From NCBI GenBank assembly GCA_002482535.1, contig DLGE01000001.1:1115539-1179538 (forward strand): a stretch of DNA of 64,000 bases, given 5' to 3'. Shown here piece by piece: positions 1 through 8,088 of the stretch. Position numbers and translations under genes: made by a program. The stretch comes from Peptococcaceae bacterium UBA7702 (GTDB lineage: Bacteria > Bacillota > Dehalobacteriia > UBA7702). Numbering within the stretch: position 1 is the stretch's first letter; each line of letters opens with the position of its first letter. The notes under the pieces are model-generated. The model saw nothing but the letters and a program-made list of their open reading frames with translations, had not been told where the DNA came from and searched no databases.

Positions 1-625
1 TTTTCGGCGTATGAATGGTCAAGAAATCAACCTCTTTCATGAGGTCCATCAAGGTATCCTTCTTCTCCGCGCCAAAGCGCTCAAAGCGTTCATCGGCAAT
101 ATAAGGATCGTAGGCGATCACCCGCATACCGAAAGCTTTCATACGCACACAGACTTTGGAACCGATGCGCCCCAAACCAACGATACCCAAGGTCTTGCCG
201 AAAAGTTCCGCTCCCTTGAATTTTGTCCGGTCCCATTCTCTTCTGTGTATCATCGCGTCGGCCTGGGGAATTCTGCGGTTGGACGCGAGCATCAGAGCAA
301 TGGTATGCTCCGCGGTGGTTACGGTATTGGCGTCGGGGGTGTTTGCCACGATGATCCCTCTTTTAGAGGCGCCGTTCATATCTATATTATCCACCCCGTT
401 ACCGGCACGGCCGACAACTTTGAGGTTGGTAGCATATTCATATAATTCTTCGTCCACTTTGGTTGCGCTGCGGACGATCAGGGCATCATATTCGCCGATG
501 ATCGAGAGGAGTTCTTCCCGAGAAATTTTGGGACTAAAGTTTACCTGAAGTCCTACCTCCTCCAAGGCGGTAATACCTTCATCGGCAATTCTTTCCGCAA
601 CCAATACTTTCATTCCTTTTGCCAT
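1..625 (-). CDS. serA: D-3-phosphoglycerate dehydrogenase, N-terminal part (runs off the window)
   Basis: Reverse-strand reading frame open from an ATG at 625 to the left edge, 208 codons seen, 3' end outside the window. The product begins MAKGMKVLVAERIADEG and carries the D-isomer 2-hydroxyacid dehydrogenase pattern: the substrate-domain stretch GRAGNGVDNID near residues 72-82 and the Rossmann motif GLVGLGRIG-like GIVGLGRIG at about 147-155. The family oxidises 3-phosphoglycerate with NAD as the first step of serine synthesis in the cytoplasm. The start is fixed by GGAGG at 634-638 with 8 nt spacing; an ATG at 629 is out of frame. A strong promoter lies upstream. Whether a C-terminal ACT/ASB regulatory domain is present cannot be seen, so another member of the family is possible. 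Confidence 0.9.
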   Translation of the reverse strand, partial: MAKGMKVLVAERIADEGITALEEVGLQVNFSPKISREELLSIIGEYDALIVRSATKVDEELYEYATNLKVVGRAGNGVDNIDMNGASKRGIIVANTPDANTVTTAEHTIALMLASNRRIPQADAMIHRREWDRTKFKGAELFGKTLGIVGLGRIGSKVCVRMKAFGMRVIAYDPYIADERFERFGAEKKDTLMDLMKEVDFLTIHTPK

Positions 626-675
626 ACATCGGACCTCCATTCAAGTGAATTCGATTTTTCGATACGTTAAACTAT

Positions 676-704
676 ATTATAATCCAACTTTATACAAAAC
701 GCAA
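676..704 (-). promoter_or_regulatory. sigma-A promoter of serA
   Basis: On the minus strand TTGCGT (699-704) and TATAAT (676-681) are separated by exactly 17 bp, about 50 nt ahead of the serA start codon. Confidence 0.75.
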
Positions 705-772
705 CTAATATTTTCATATTTATATGATACTTTAGACCTTGAAAATTCCCTGCCAAACAGGAAAAAGCCAGG

Positions 773-1939
773 CTAAAAGCGTTTGGCATAGCTTTCCAAA
801 TAAAAGCGCCGCATCTTTTGGCATTCCTCGGAGGGAATCGCCTGTATGGGGTTTTCAGGGAAGAGCTGTCCGATCAGCCAAGCGCGGGCGTTCTTTTCCG
901 CCACCAGGGCCAAAGCCTCGGCGTCGTATAGATTATTGCCGCAGCCAAGCGCGCCGCTTCTCAGCAAAAGGACGCCGTGATGGGAACCGAGTTTCCGGAC
1001 AATGCTGTCCCGATTGAGAGGTGCGCATTCCATGGTCACGCCGTTGATCTGGGCAAAATCGTCAAGATACGTTGCCAAGGAGCGATTCAGCGCCGAATAA
1101 GCCAGTAACGATGGCGTAAAACTGTGATGGATGGCGCCGATGTCCGGCCGGGCTTGATAAATCCCCTGATGAATCTGTTGCTCCGGGGTCAAAGAGCCGT
1201 CCTCCATGCTTAAGGTGAGGCGCTCTCCCCGGTCCGCCTGATGAAAAATGATCGAATCCCCCTGCCGCTCACTGCGAAAGAGTGGCCGTACCAACTGGGG
1301 TAGGTCGGTGCCGAGATCCTTTAACAGCACCTGGTAGATGGAGTCCTCCGCGGCAATGGGCCGGCCGAGGTGCCGTTCAAAGGCCTTGCGCACCCGGTAG
1401 GTAGAGAACATCTCCAAACTGACAGCCACCCGCAGAGCGTCTTCCGCCGAGGGTGCCAGGCAAAGCGCACCGTGGTGTGCCATGAGCAAGGCGCGGCTTT
1501 TACCTTTGGTCATAAGCTCGGCAATATTATTCTCCAATGTTTCACTGCCGGGAAAGCCGTAGGCGGCACAGTATACCGTATCGCCGAAGACGCTGTTGCC
1601 GTCAACATCGATATCCGTGGCCAAAGCGCTCATCACCGATGCTTCCGGCTGGTGGGTATGGATGATAAAATTCACGTCCTGCCGCAAATGGTAGCCCTTT
1701 TGATGCACGCCTTTTTCCGTGGAAGGACGCACATCACCCCAGGCATTACCATCGTTGATATTGATGATCACAATCTCCTCGGGTTTTAAATTTTCATACG
1801 CTCTGCCACTGGGGGTGATCACAAAATGACTATCGTTGAGGCGGCAGCTGACATTCCCCCAAGTACGGGCCACAAGGCCTGTTTGGAGCAAACGCTTGCC
1901 CATATCAATCACTTGGGTTCTCGCTTCCAAAAGTTGCAT
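773..1939 (-). CDS. class II aldolase/adducin family protein, two tandem domains
   Basis: 388 residues, about twice one class II aldolase domain. The N-terminal half has the family pattern: TWGNVSCR near 26-33, TPSGR at 42-46, an acidic residue in the STEKG stretch near 75, metal-ligand histidines in IIHTHQPEA (94 and 96) and MAHHGALC (about 155). The second half repeats it more weakly (IHHSFTPSLLAYS, GSHHGVLLLRSGAL). Members act as fuculose/ribulose phosphate aldolases, epimerases or methylthioribulose dehydratases; the substrate here cannot be named. It is the last gene of the rluB operon, 3 nt after the flavoprotein gene, with AAAGGAAATT as ribosome binding site. The degenerate second half may be non-catalytic (inference). 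Confidence 0.8.
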   Translation of the reverse strand: MQLLEARTQVIDMGKRLLQTGLVARTWGNVSCRLNDSHFVITPSGRAYENLKPEEIVIININDGNAWGDVRPSTEKGVHQKGYHLRQDVNFIIHTHQPEASVMSALATDIDVDGNSVFGDTVYCAAYGFPGSETLENNIAELMTKGKSRALLMAHHGALCLAPSAEDALRVAVSLEMFSTYRVRKAFERHLGRPIAAEDSIYQVLLKDLGTDLPQLVRPLFRSERQGDSIIFHQADRGERLTLSMEDGSLTPEQQIHQGIYQARPDIGAIHHSFTPSLLAYSALNRSLATYLDDFAQINGVTMECAPLNRDSIVRKLGSHHGVLLLRSGALGCGNNLYDAEALALVAEKNARAWLIGQLFPENPIQAIPSEECQKMRRFYLESYAKRF

Positions 1940-1942
1940 TTT

Positions 1943-3211
1943 TTAATTTCCTTTCAAGCAATAGGACGACATCGCCATTCCGGCCTGATAACCGCAAGAC
2001 AGCGCGGCCTGTATGTGAAAGCCGCCGGTATAGCCGTCAATATCAAGGACTTCTCCGGCGAAAAAAAGCCCTTCCTTTTTTTTGGACATCATGGTCTTAG
2101 GATCGATCTCTTTGACGCTGACACCGCCACCGGTGACAATGGCCTCGGAAAGCTGACGACAGCGGGTCACTGTAAAGGGAAACGCTTTCAGCAGGCGTAG
2201 GATTGTTTTACGATCCTCCTTCGTCAACTGATGTCCCGCTTTTATCGGCTCAATACCGCTTCTCTGCACAAAAACAGGAATCATTTTCCGGGGCAGCAGT
2301 TCTTCTAAGATGTGGATATAGGAACGCTTTGAGAAGCTTTCAAAATCCCTCAAAAGCCGATCGTTCAGTTGCTTTTCATCCAAGGCCGGTTTTAAATCGA
2401 GGAACAGCGTCAGCGGCGTCTCCGGATTTTTCGTAAAATGCAGCGAGGCGGCTCTGCTTGCCGATAAAATCACCGGGCCGGAAAGACCGTCTGCGGTAAA
2501 AACAAGCTCGCCGAAACGGTGGTCGAGGACACCGCCGCCGTCTTTCAAGGTGACGGCGACATTGTGCAAGCTCAGACCTTCCAGTTGTTTTACATCGGCT
2601 TCCGCCACAGTCAAGGGTACCAGAGAAGGAAACAACGGCGTTACGCTGTGACCGGCAGCGGCAGCAAAACGGTAACCATCGCCGGTGGATCCCGTCAACG
2701 GGTAGGAGCGGCCGCCGGTGGCCACAAGAACGGCATCAGCGGGTCTGAAAACACCCTTCACCTGCACGCCTTTTACCGACTCTGTCCCCATGACGATTTC
2801 CTCGGCTTCGCCTAAGAATTCCACTTTGGCGCCGGCTTTTCGGAGCTGACGCTCAAGACCGGTAACAATATCGGCGGAACAGTCCGATACCGGGAAAACC
2901 CGATCTCCCCGTTCGGTTTTTAAGGGTACGCCGCAATCTTCAAACCAGCGGATCACCGCGGCGGCGGGAAAATTCCGATAGGCGCTGTATAAGAATTTAC
3001 CGTTACCGGGCATGTTGGCCAAAAAGGCGGCCATGTCCGAATCATTCGTCACGTTACAGCGGCCTTTTCCCGCAATCAGCATCTTCTTGCCGAGCCTGGT
3101 ATTCTTTTCCAATAAAACGACGGGAACGCCGTTTTTGGCAATCATATAAGCGGCCATCATCCCGGCAGGGCCCCCGCCGATGACGATGGCATTTTTTTTC
3201 TTCTCCAACAT
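1943..3211 (-). CDS. NAD(P)/FAD-dependent oxidoreductase, HI0933/YhiN (BaiN-like) family
   Basis: 422-residue flavoprotein. N-terminal dinucleotide-binding motif GGGPAGMMAAYMIA (about 12-25), the family signature GKGRCNVTN (about 49-57), and a C-terminal FAD stretch FAGEVLDIDGYTGGFHIQAA. These mark the HI0933/YhiN family, whose members are soluble flavoproteins; BaiN, studied in gut Clostridia, reduces bile-acid intermediates, but most members have no known substrate. The start codon directly abuts the stop of the fumarylacetoacetate hydrolase-like gene, so the two are translated from one message. No evidence here ties it to bile acids. Confidence 0.85.
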   Translation of the reverse strand: MLEKKKNAIVIGGGPAGMMAAYMIAKNGVPVVLLEKNTRLGKKMLIAGKGRCNVTNDSDMAAFLANMPGNGKFLYSAYRNFPAAAVIRWFEDCGVPLKTERGDRVFPVSDCSADIVTGLERQLRKAGAKVEFLGEAEEIVMGTESVKGVQVKGVFRPADAVLVATGGRSYPLTGSTGDGYRFAAAAGHSVTPLFPSLVPLTVAEADVKQLEGLSLHNVAVTLKDGGGVLDHRFGELVFTADGLSGPVILSASRAASLHFTKNPETPLTLFLDLKPALDEKQLNDRLLRDFESFSKRSYIHILEELLPRKMIPVFVQRSGIEPIKAGHQLTKEDRKTILRLLKAFPFTVTRCRQLSEAIVTGGGVSVKEIDPKTMMSKKKEGLFFAGEVLDIDGYTGGFHIQAALSCGYQAGMAMSSYCLKGN

Positions 3212-3976
3212 TTATTCCTCTCTGACCACATCATTTTCCAAATCGCCGATGCCTTCCACGGCAACGCGGACCGTATCTCCGGGGAAAAGCGGACCGACGC
3301 CGCTGGGCGTTCCCGTCAGGATCAGATCACCGGGGTAGAGGGTCATGACTTTACTGAGATAACTGACCATGGCGGGAATGGAAAAAATCATTTCCGCCGT
3401 ATTGGACTGTTGTTTCACCTCGCCGTTCACGGTCAGTGTGATGGACAGGTGGGAAGGGTCGAGGTTCGTCTGCACCCAGGGACCTACGGGCAAAAACGTA
3501 TCAAAGGATTTGGAAATTGTCCATTGGCCGTGTTTTGGTTGCAGGTTACGGGCGGTTACGTCATTGGCCACGGTATAACCTAAGATATACTTTGCCGCTT
3601 CCTTTTCGGTGATATAGCGGGCTGTTTTGCCGATCACCACCGCCAGCTCCCCTTCGTAATCCATTTGGGTCACCAGCTCTTTGGGATAAATGATATGCTT
3701 TTTGGTACCGGTCACCGCCGAAGAAGGTTTCATAAAAAAAACCGGGGTTTCCGGCACGGGAATATGCAGTTCCTCAGCATGATCTCTGTAATTGAGACCG
3801 AGGCAGATCGCTTTCGAGGGCAGCACCGGACAAAGCAGGGTCACTTCCTCCAAAGGATAGCCGATCCCTTCCCGAATCGGCTTATCGAAAATGGTACCCG
3901 CCAAAGGATAAACTCTGCCGTGATCCACCATGCCGTAGTGAGGCTCTGTGTTATGAATAAAGCGCGTCAATTTCAT
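3212..3976 (-). CDS. fumarylacetoacetate hydrolase (FAH) family protein
   Basis: 254 residues with the C-terminal FAH domain. Visible family features: GLNYRDHAEEL, then PVFFMKPSSAV, MDYEGELAVVIG (metal-binding acidic residues), YTVANDVTARNLQ and a terminal LILTGTPSGVGP. Members hydrolyse or decarboxylate beta-diketo acids or act on acylpyruvates and oxaloacetate; many bacterial homologues are acylpyruvases or oxaloacetate decarboxylases. The ATG overlaps the rluB stop by 4 nt (ATGA), so translation is coupled. Physiological substrate unknown. Confidence 0.85.
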   Translation of the reverse strand: MKLTRFIHNTEPHYGMVDHGRVYPLAGTIFDKPIREGIGYPLEEVTLLCPVLPSKAICLGLNYRDHAEELHIPVPETPVFFMKPSSAVTGTKKHIIYPKELVTQMDYEGELAVVIGKTARYITEKEAAKYILGYTVANDVTARNLQPKHGQWTISKSFDTFLPVGPWVQTNLDPSHLSITLTVNGEVKQQSNTAEMIFSIPAMVSYLSKVMTLYPGDLILTGTPSGVGPLFPGDTVRVAVEGIGDLENDVVREE

Positions 3977-4782
3977 CGTGACACCCTCTTTCCGTAAAAC
4001 GGATATTTATTTCCCCGAGGCCGTGCTTTGGGGACGACAATGACTTTTTCTTTGGGGGGCGCTTCTTTGACATCACCGAGCAAACGGCGGATTTCCTCTT
4101 TTTTCAAAAAGCGCCATTCCCCCTCTTTCAAACCTTTACAGCTCAAAAAATCGATGTTTGTTCTGGTCAACGATAGGACCGGGTGTTTGATTTCTTTGAA
4201 CATCCGGCGGATCTGCCGTTTTTTGCCCTCGTGAATGATGACTTCCCAGACAGTGTCACGGCCTTTTTTCGCCAACAGACGGATCTTCGCCGGGGCAAAG
4301 GTTTCCTCTTCCAGGACAAGGCCTTTTCTGAGCAAGTTCAACTGCTCTTCGCTGGGCGTGCCCTGTACTTCGGCACGATATATTTTATTGATTTCTTTGG
4401 CGGGATGAATGATCTTATTGGTGAAGCTGCCGTCGTTGGTCAGCAGCAGCAGGCCGGAAGTATCCAGATCAAGCCTGCCCACAGGATATATGCGCACATG
4501 CCAATCGGGGAGCAAGTCCAATACCGTCGGTCTGCCATGGGTATCATTGACGGTACAGACGTAGCCCTTGGGTTTGTTGAGCAAAACGTATATTTTGCGT
4601 TCTTTCCGCTGCACCAATTGACCGTCCACAGCAATTTTATCTTTGCCGAGATCCGCTTTGGTACCGGGTTCCTGCACGACTTTACCGTTGAGACTGACAC
4701 GGCCCGCGGCAATCATTTCTTCCGCTTTGCGCCGGGACGCGATCCCCGCCGCCGCCAATAATTTTTGCAATCGTTCTTCCAT
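3973..4782 (-). CDS. rluB: 23S rRNA pseudouridine synthase, RluB/RsuA family
   Basis: 269 residues. An S4 RNA-binding domain at the N-terminus (MEERLQKLLAAAGIASRRKAE) is followed by the RsuA/RluB catalytic domain with the aspartate-bearing motif YPVGRLDLDTSGLLLLTND near residue 105, and GKKRQIRRMF near 192. It isomerises a uridine in large-subunit rRNA. An ATG 12 nt upstream (4794) overlaps the predicted transcription start, while the ATG at 4782 is preceded by GGAGG with 6 nt spacing, so 4782 is chosen. First gene of a four-gene operon. A basic C-terminal tail (KARPRGNKYPFYGKRVSR) is typical of Bacillota RluB. RluB versus RluE/RsuA is not separable with certainty here. Confidence 0.88.
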   Translation of the reverse strand: MEERLQKLLAAAGIASRRKAEEMIAAGRVSLNGKVVQEPGTKADLGKDKIAVDGQLVQRKERKIYVLLNKPKGYVCTVNDTHGRPTVLDLLPDWHVRIYPVGRLDLDTSGLLLLTNDGSFTNKIIHPAKEINKIYRAEVQGTPSEEQLNLLRKGLVLEEETFAPAKIRLLAKKGRDTVWEVIIHEGKKRQIRRMFKEIKHPVLSLTRTNIDFLSCKGLKEGEWRFLKKEEIRRLLGDVKEAPPKEKVIVVPKARPRGNKYPFYGKRVSR

Positions 4783-4799
4783 AATTTCCTCCATCTATT

Positions 4800-4828
4800 A
4801 TTATAGGGGGAATGGATAAAATATACAA
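4800..4828 (-). promoter_or_regulatory. sigma-A promoter of the rluB operon
   Basis: Minus-strand TTGTAT (4823-4828) and TATAAT (4800-4805), 17-bp spacer. The expected start of transcription is about 4793, giving a very short leader that supports the ATG at 4782. Confidence 0.7.
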
Positions 4829-4841
4829 GTCTATTTTACCG

Positions 4842-5372
4842 CTAAAAAAACGCTTTTGTGAGGTAAAACGCCGTTAAAAACGCCACGGCGTCGCCGATTA
4901 AGCCCACCCAAAGGGCGTAGCGAAACTTTTTGACGCCCACGGCGCCGAAATAGACGGTCAGCACATAAAATGTCGTTTCTGTGCTGCCCTGCATAATGGA
5001 AGCAAGACGGCCCACAAAGGAATCGGGGCCGTGCTCACTGATGATGCTGGCGGTGAGGCCCAGGGAGCCGCTACCGGAGAGGGGCCGCATCAAAGCCAAC
5101 GGCACCACGTCGCCGGGAATCCCCAGTTTAACACAGAGGGGCGACAGCAGCTTTTGCAGCAAGTCCATGCCGCCACCATTGGTAAAGATGGCGATGGCGG
5201 AGAGCATGGCGATGAGAAAAGGCAGCAGATTCCAGGTGAGCAGCAGCCCTTCCTTGGCCCCTTCGATGAATTCGTCATAGACGGAAATACCTTTATAATA
5301 CGCGAAAAGCGGAACAAACAGGAGGATGCAGGGAATGATCCAATCCGAAAAGGACACGAGGTGGGCAATCAC
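4842..5372 (-). CDS. spmB: spore maturation protein B
   Basis: 176-residue integral membrane protein with a nucleoside-recognition (Gate) domain; conserved GLLLTWNLLPFLIAMLSAIA, RPLSGSGSLG and GSTETTFYVLTVYFGAVGV are hallmarks of SpmB. In Bacillus subtilis SpmA and SpmB are needed for full dehydration of the spore core and heat resistance. It starts with GTG overlapping the spmA stop (GTGA), so the pair is coupled. Length equals that of known SpmB. Confidence 0.93.
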   Translation of the reverse strand: MIAHLVSFSDWIIPCILLFVPLFAYYKGISVYDEFIEGAKEGLLLTWNLLPFLIAMLSAIAIFTNGGGMDLLQKLLSPLCVKLGIPGDVVPLALMRPLSGSGSLGLTASIISEHGPDSFVGRLASIMQGSTETTFYVLTVYFGAVGVKKFRYALWVGLIGDAVAFLTAFYLTKAFF

Positions 5373-5953
5373 CGTTTATTCCTCTTCCGCGCAAAAAGAG
5401 ACGCGGCAATGAGGGCCGCGCAGAGACCGGCGAGAGAGGCAAGAAACGACGGCACAATGATTTCCGCGGGATTCAACGACCCCGCTTCGGAGCGAAATCC
5501 CAAAATCATGCCGGGCACAAAGCTGACGGCAGACGTATTCAAAGCCAAAAAGACGATCATCTCCTTGGAGGCCACGCCCTTTTCCTCGCTGGTGGCGGCC
5601 AGTTCTTTCATGGCCTGAATACCAAAGGGCGTCGCCGCGTTGCCGAGCCCCAACAAATTGGCGGAAATATTCATTACCATCGGCGCCCAGGCTTTATGCC
5701 CTTTTCCCAAGGAGGGAAAAAGCGGCCGGATGACAGGATAAACCATGCGGGACACCCGGTCAAGAAGCCCCGATTTTTCTGCCAAGCGCATGATGCCACA
5801 CCAGATCGAAAGGAACGCCGCCAAACCGATGATCACTTCAATGGCAGAGGTCGCGCCCTCCACAACCGAAGGAAAAACGACAGCGGTATCGCCGGTCACC
5901 ACCGCCGCTAAGATCCCGCCGCAAAGCAGGAACAACCAGATCGGATTGATCAT
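5369..5953 (-). CDS. spmA: spore maturation protein A
   Basis: 194 residues, hydrophobic Gate-domain membrane protein and partner of SpmB. Recognisable parts are the N-terminal MINPIWLFLLCGGI, the SIWCGIMRLAEKSGLL segment, and the NISANLLGLGNAATPFGIQAM segment conserved in SpmA. The ATG at 5953 has GAGG at 5963-5966 with 8 nt spacing; a longer GTG start at 5962 would overlap that ribosome binding site and is rejected. Expressed in the mother cell in B. subtilis; a sigma-E-like promoter sits immediately upstream. Confidence 0.92.
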   Translation of the reverse strand: MINPIWLFLLCGGILAAVVTGDTAVVFPSVVEGATSAIEVIIGLAAFLSIWCGIMRLAEKSGLLDRVSRMVYPVIRPLFPSLGKGHKAWAPMVMNISANLLGLGNAATPFGIQAMKELAATSEEKGVASKEMIVFLALNTSAVSFVPGMILGFRSEAGSLNPAEIIVPSFLASLAGLCAALIAASLFARKRNKR

Positions 5954-5970
5954 AAAAAACACCTCGTTTC

Positions 5971-5999
5971 ATTGTACGAAGTGCGCTTTTGAAATATGT
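5971..5999 (-). promoter_or_regulatory. possible sigma-E promoter of spmAB
   Basis: Minus-strand ACATATT (5993-5999) and CGTACAAT (5971-5978) with 14-bp spacing resemble the sigma-E consensus (ATATT, N14, CATACAAT). The leader would be only about 12 nt and would begin close to the ribosome binding site, which weakens the call. Confidence 0.3.
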
Positions 6000-6003
6000 C
6001 CGC

Positions 6004-6031
6004 ACCAATAAGGAAAGGCCCTCATAAAATA
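6004..6031 (+). promoter_or_regulatory. possible sigma-K promoter of the Cys/Gly-rich peptide gene
   Basis: AC at 6004-6005, 17 bp, then CATAAAATA at 6023-6031 fit the B. subtilis sigma-K pattern AC-N17-CATANNNTA. The predicted start near 6038 leaves a 25-nt leader that contains the ribosome binding site at the expected place. Confidence 0.4.
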
Positions 6032-6062
6032 AAGAAAGACGAGATTGAAATGAGGTGAAACC

Positions 6063-6200
6063 ATGTTTCCTTTCTTTTTCTGGCCCTTCTGGGGACCGTG
6101 TTTTTGTAGATGGGGCTGCGGCTGCGGTTGTGGCTGCGGTTGCCGTAGTGTCTGTTGTTGCGGTGGCGGCTGTGGATGCGGACGATGCGGATGCTGTTAA
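6063..6200 (+). CDS. 45-residue cysteine/glycine-rich small protein, possible spore coat component
   Basis: Short gene with GAGGTG at 6052-6057 followed 5 nt later by ATG. The product starts with an aromatic/proline head (MFPFFFWPFWGP) and continues as an almost pure Cys-Gly-Arg tail with alternating CG units; 15 of 45 residues are Cys and 12 are Gly. I do not recognise a family. Such Cys-rich low-complexity proteins occur among Bacillota coat/crust proteins and some ribosomal peptide precursors, but no modifying enzymes lie nearby. It is divergent from spmAB and has a sigma-K-like promoter, so a mother-cell role in spore coat assembly is the best inference. Confidence 0.65.
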   Translation: MFPFFFWPFWGPCFCRWGCGCGCGCGCRSVCCCGGGCGCGRCGCC

Positions 6201-6299
6201 CAAAAAAGAGATCGGCGCATAGAATAAAGTACCGGCGAAAGCCGGCGAGGATCAATCTTTCCGCAATGGGGCGTTCCTTGCTCTTGCGCGAAAAAATAC

Positions 6300-6333
6300 G
6301 GGGCATCCCCATGGGATGCCCCGGGTTTTATTT
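6300..6333. terminator. intrinsic terminator, likely bidirectional
   Basis: Perfect 10-bp stem GGGGCATCCC (6300-6309)/GGGATGCCCC (6313-6322) with loop CAT, T-rich on both sides (TTTTATTT rightward, TATTTTTT leftward). It separates the Cys-rich peptide gene from the convergent regulator gene. Confidence 0.8.
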
Positions 6334-6371
6334 GGTTGTTCCCCGCCTCAGCGACGATGATCCCCAAAAGG

Positions 6372-7022
6372 TTACATGGTGACAAAAGCGCGGACCGCGG
6401 TACCGTAAATTTTAATATCCGCGGTATTCACTTCCGTCATGGGATATTTACCAAGATCGTTTCCATAATAGTAGTATTTTTTGCCTTGCCGGGTCAAATG
6501 ACGGAGCATGGTTTCTTCCCCGTTCAGCAAAAACAGAGCGATCTCCCCTTCCGTGGGTTTTTTCGCCATATCGATCAAAACCTTATCACCGCAGTTGACT
6601 TTGGGCGCAAAAGCATCGTCGTTGACGACAAAAAAGATAAAATCGCCGCTGCCGAAAGCATCGGCGTAATAATATTCCTTTTTCAATGAATCGTCCTGCT
6701 TGATTTCTTTCTTCGTGCCGCGAAGCGCTTCCACCACGGGAATACTAATCACTTGGCTGGTGGTGGGCACTGCCATGGGATCGGCGGCCTTTAAAAACGC
6801 CGACTCCGTGTAACCGGCGGCATCCATCAATTCCGCAAAAGATACGCCGTCGGCAGCGGCGGCGATTTTTTTTAATGTTTCCACGGTGGCCAATTGCCCT
6901 TTCCTGATTCGGGAAAGATTACCCGCACTCAACGATGCCTCTTTCGCAAAATGTGTGACGCCTCTTTCCCCAATCGCGCGGTTGATCAATTTCACATAGA
7001 CTTCTTTCTGAAATGTATCCAT
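6372..7022 (-). CDS. HTH plus S24 (LexA/CI-like) regulator without the self-cleavage dyad
   Basis: 216 residues: N-terminal Xre-type helix-turn-helix (about 20-66, HFAKEASLSAGNLSRIRKG) and a C-terminal S24-like domain (about 92-210). In this family the catalytic serine lies in a D-S-M/F-x-P motif and a lysine lies about 35 residues later. Here the first motif is NDDAFAPKVNCGD, with Ala137 at the serine position, and the second reads GEETMLRHL, with Leu173 where lysine is expected. It should bind DNA but not self-cleave (inference). Ribosome binding site GAGGAG is well placed. The nitroreductase gene is divergent, 167 nt away, and is a plausible target. Confidence 0.82.
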   Translation of the reverse strand: MDTFQKEVYVKLINRAIGERGVTHFAKEASLSAGNLSRIRKGQLATVETLKKIAAAADGVSFAELMDAAGYTESAFLKAADPMAVPTTSQVISIPVVEALRGTKKEIKQDDSLKKEYYYADAFGSGDFIFFVVNDDAFAPKVNCGDKVLIDMAKKPTEGEIALFLLNGEETMLRHLTRQGKKYYYYGNDLGKYPMTEVNTADIKIYGTAVRAFVTM

Positions 7023-7120
7023 CTCTGCTCCTCTGTTAATTTACACCTTCCTTATAAAATATTATATCTCAAGTAACGTCAATTTTCAACCTTCTTTGCG
7101 GCAGTGATAGGAAAAGTAAT

Positions 7121-7149
7121 TTGGCAATTTTCTTTTTTAATGCTATAAT
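7121..7149 (+). promoter_or_regulatory. sigma-A promoter of the nitroreductase gene
   Basis: TTGGCA (7121-7126), 17 bp, TATAAT (7144-7149). The expected start near 7156 excludes start codons upstream of it. Confidence 0.8.
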
Positions 7150-7189
7150 CAGGACAAGATTTATGACTTTAAGGAAAGGAAAAGGACAG

Positions 7190-7747
7190 ATGAACGAAAT
7201 TATTCTGAATATGCTCACGAGAAGAAGCTGCCGCAATTTTTCCCCGCAGCCCATTGATGAAAAAGAATTGGCTCAAATCATCACCGCGGCAAAATTTGCA
7301 CCCACTGCCATGAACACCCAGTCTTATTATTTTACCGTGGTACGGGAGAGCGGCGTCATCGCCGAAATTTCCGCGGTCAATCGTAAATTGCTGCCAACAG
7401 ACTACATCAAGCGGGTGGAAACACGGATGGGCGGCAAACCCTTCTGTAATTTCTATCATGCCCCAACCGTGATCTTTATCAGCAGCGAAGACGTACCCTT
7501 CGGTATGGCCGACGCCGCCAACGCCGCAGAAAACATCTGTTTGGCCGCCCACAGTTTCAACCTCGGTTCCTGTTATATCGCCTCCTTCCTGCCGGCCTTT
7601 GACAGCGAAGAAGGGCCCCGTTTACGATCCCTGCTGCGACTGCCCGCCGACAAAATTCCCCGCTTTGCCGTTGCTTTGGGCTACCCGGAAGGAGCAACCC
7701 AGGAAGCGCCGGAGCATAAAGAAGATAACGTGTCTTTCATCGGTTGA
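7190..7747 (+). CDS. nitroreductase family protein
   Basis: 185 residues with the FMN-binding nitroreductase fold: LTRRSCRNFSPQPI at the N-terminus, AAKFAPTAMNTQSYYFTVV, and a C-terminal AVALGYPEG motif. Members reduce nitro compounds, quinones or flavins using NAD(P)H. The start at 7190 gives the normal family N-terminus (MNEIILNMLTRRS) and follows a purine-rich AAGGAAAGG/AAAGGA stretch. The divergent LexA-like regulator may control it. Substrate unknown. Confidence 0.88.
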   Translation: MNEIILNMLTRRSCRNFSPQPIDEKELAQIITAAKFAPTAMNTQSYYFTVVRESGVIAEISAVNRKLLPTDYIKRVETRMGGKPFCNFYHAPTVIFISSEDVPFGMADAANAAENICLAAHSFNLGSCYIASFLPAFDSEEGPRLRSLLRLPADKIPRFAVALGYPEGATQEAPEHKEDNVSFIG

Positions 7748-7810
7748 TAAGCACAAAATAAGTTGGCCCCGTATAAAATAAAAGGAGAAGGCTATTTCGC
7801 GGAGACGCTT

Positions 7811-8014
7811 ATGAGAGAAGAAGAAGACGTCACCAAACGTATGGAGCGGTATCGCAAAGAGCTTTTGGACGCAGTCAACGAAAAGGAACGCTTGGGCCGC
7901 CATTGCGGCGGAGAGCTGGATTTAAGGATTCTTTCCCTGATCCATAAACTGGAAGTTCTCTTCTGGGTACTTGAAATTGATCTGCCCAAAAACAAAATGA
8001 ATGTTTTACACTGA
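7811..8014 (+). CDS. small charged helical protein, possibly Spo0E-like
   Basis: 67 residues, GGAGA at 7801-7805 five nt before ATG. Two predicted helices: MERYRKELLDAVNEKERLG and LDLRILSLIHKLEVLFWVLEI. The layout resembles Spo0E-family aspartyl-phosphate phosphatases (short helical hairpins acting on Spo0A), but the SQxLD signature is replaced by IHKLE, so the family is not secure. It follows the nitroreductase gene by about 60 nt and ends at a strong terminator. Function unknown. Confidence 0.6.
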   Translation: MREEEDVTKRMERYRKELLDAVNEKERLGRHCGGELDLRILSLIHKLEVLFWVLEIDLPKNKMNVLH

Positions 8015-8050
8015 AATGACACTGCTTTTCAGATCGTTCTGCACAAAATA

Positions 8051-8088
8051 AGCCGGCGCCAAACCGCAAACCAAGCGCCGGCTTTTTG
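8051..8088 (+). terminator. intrinsic terminator
   Basis: AGCCGGCGC (8051-8059) pairs with GCGCCGGCT (8075-8083), followed by TTTTT. It ends the nitroreductase/small protein transcript. Confidence 0.88.
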
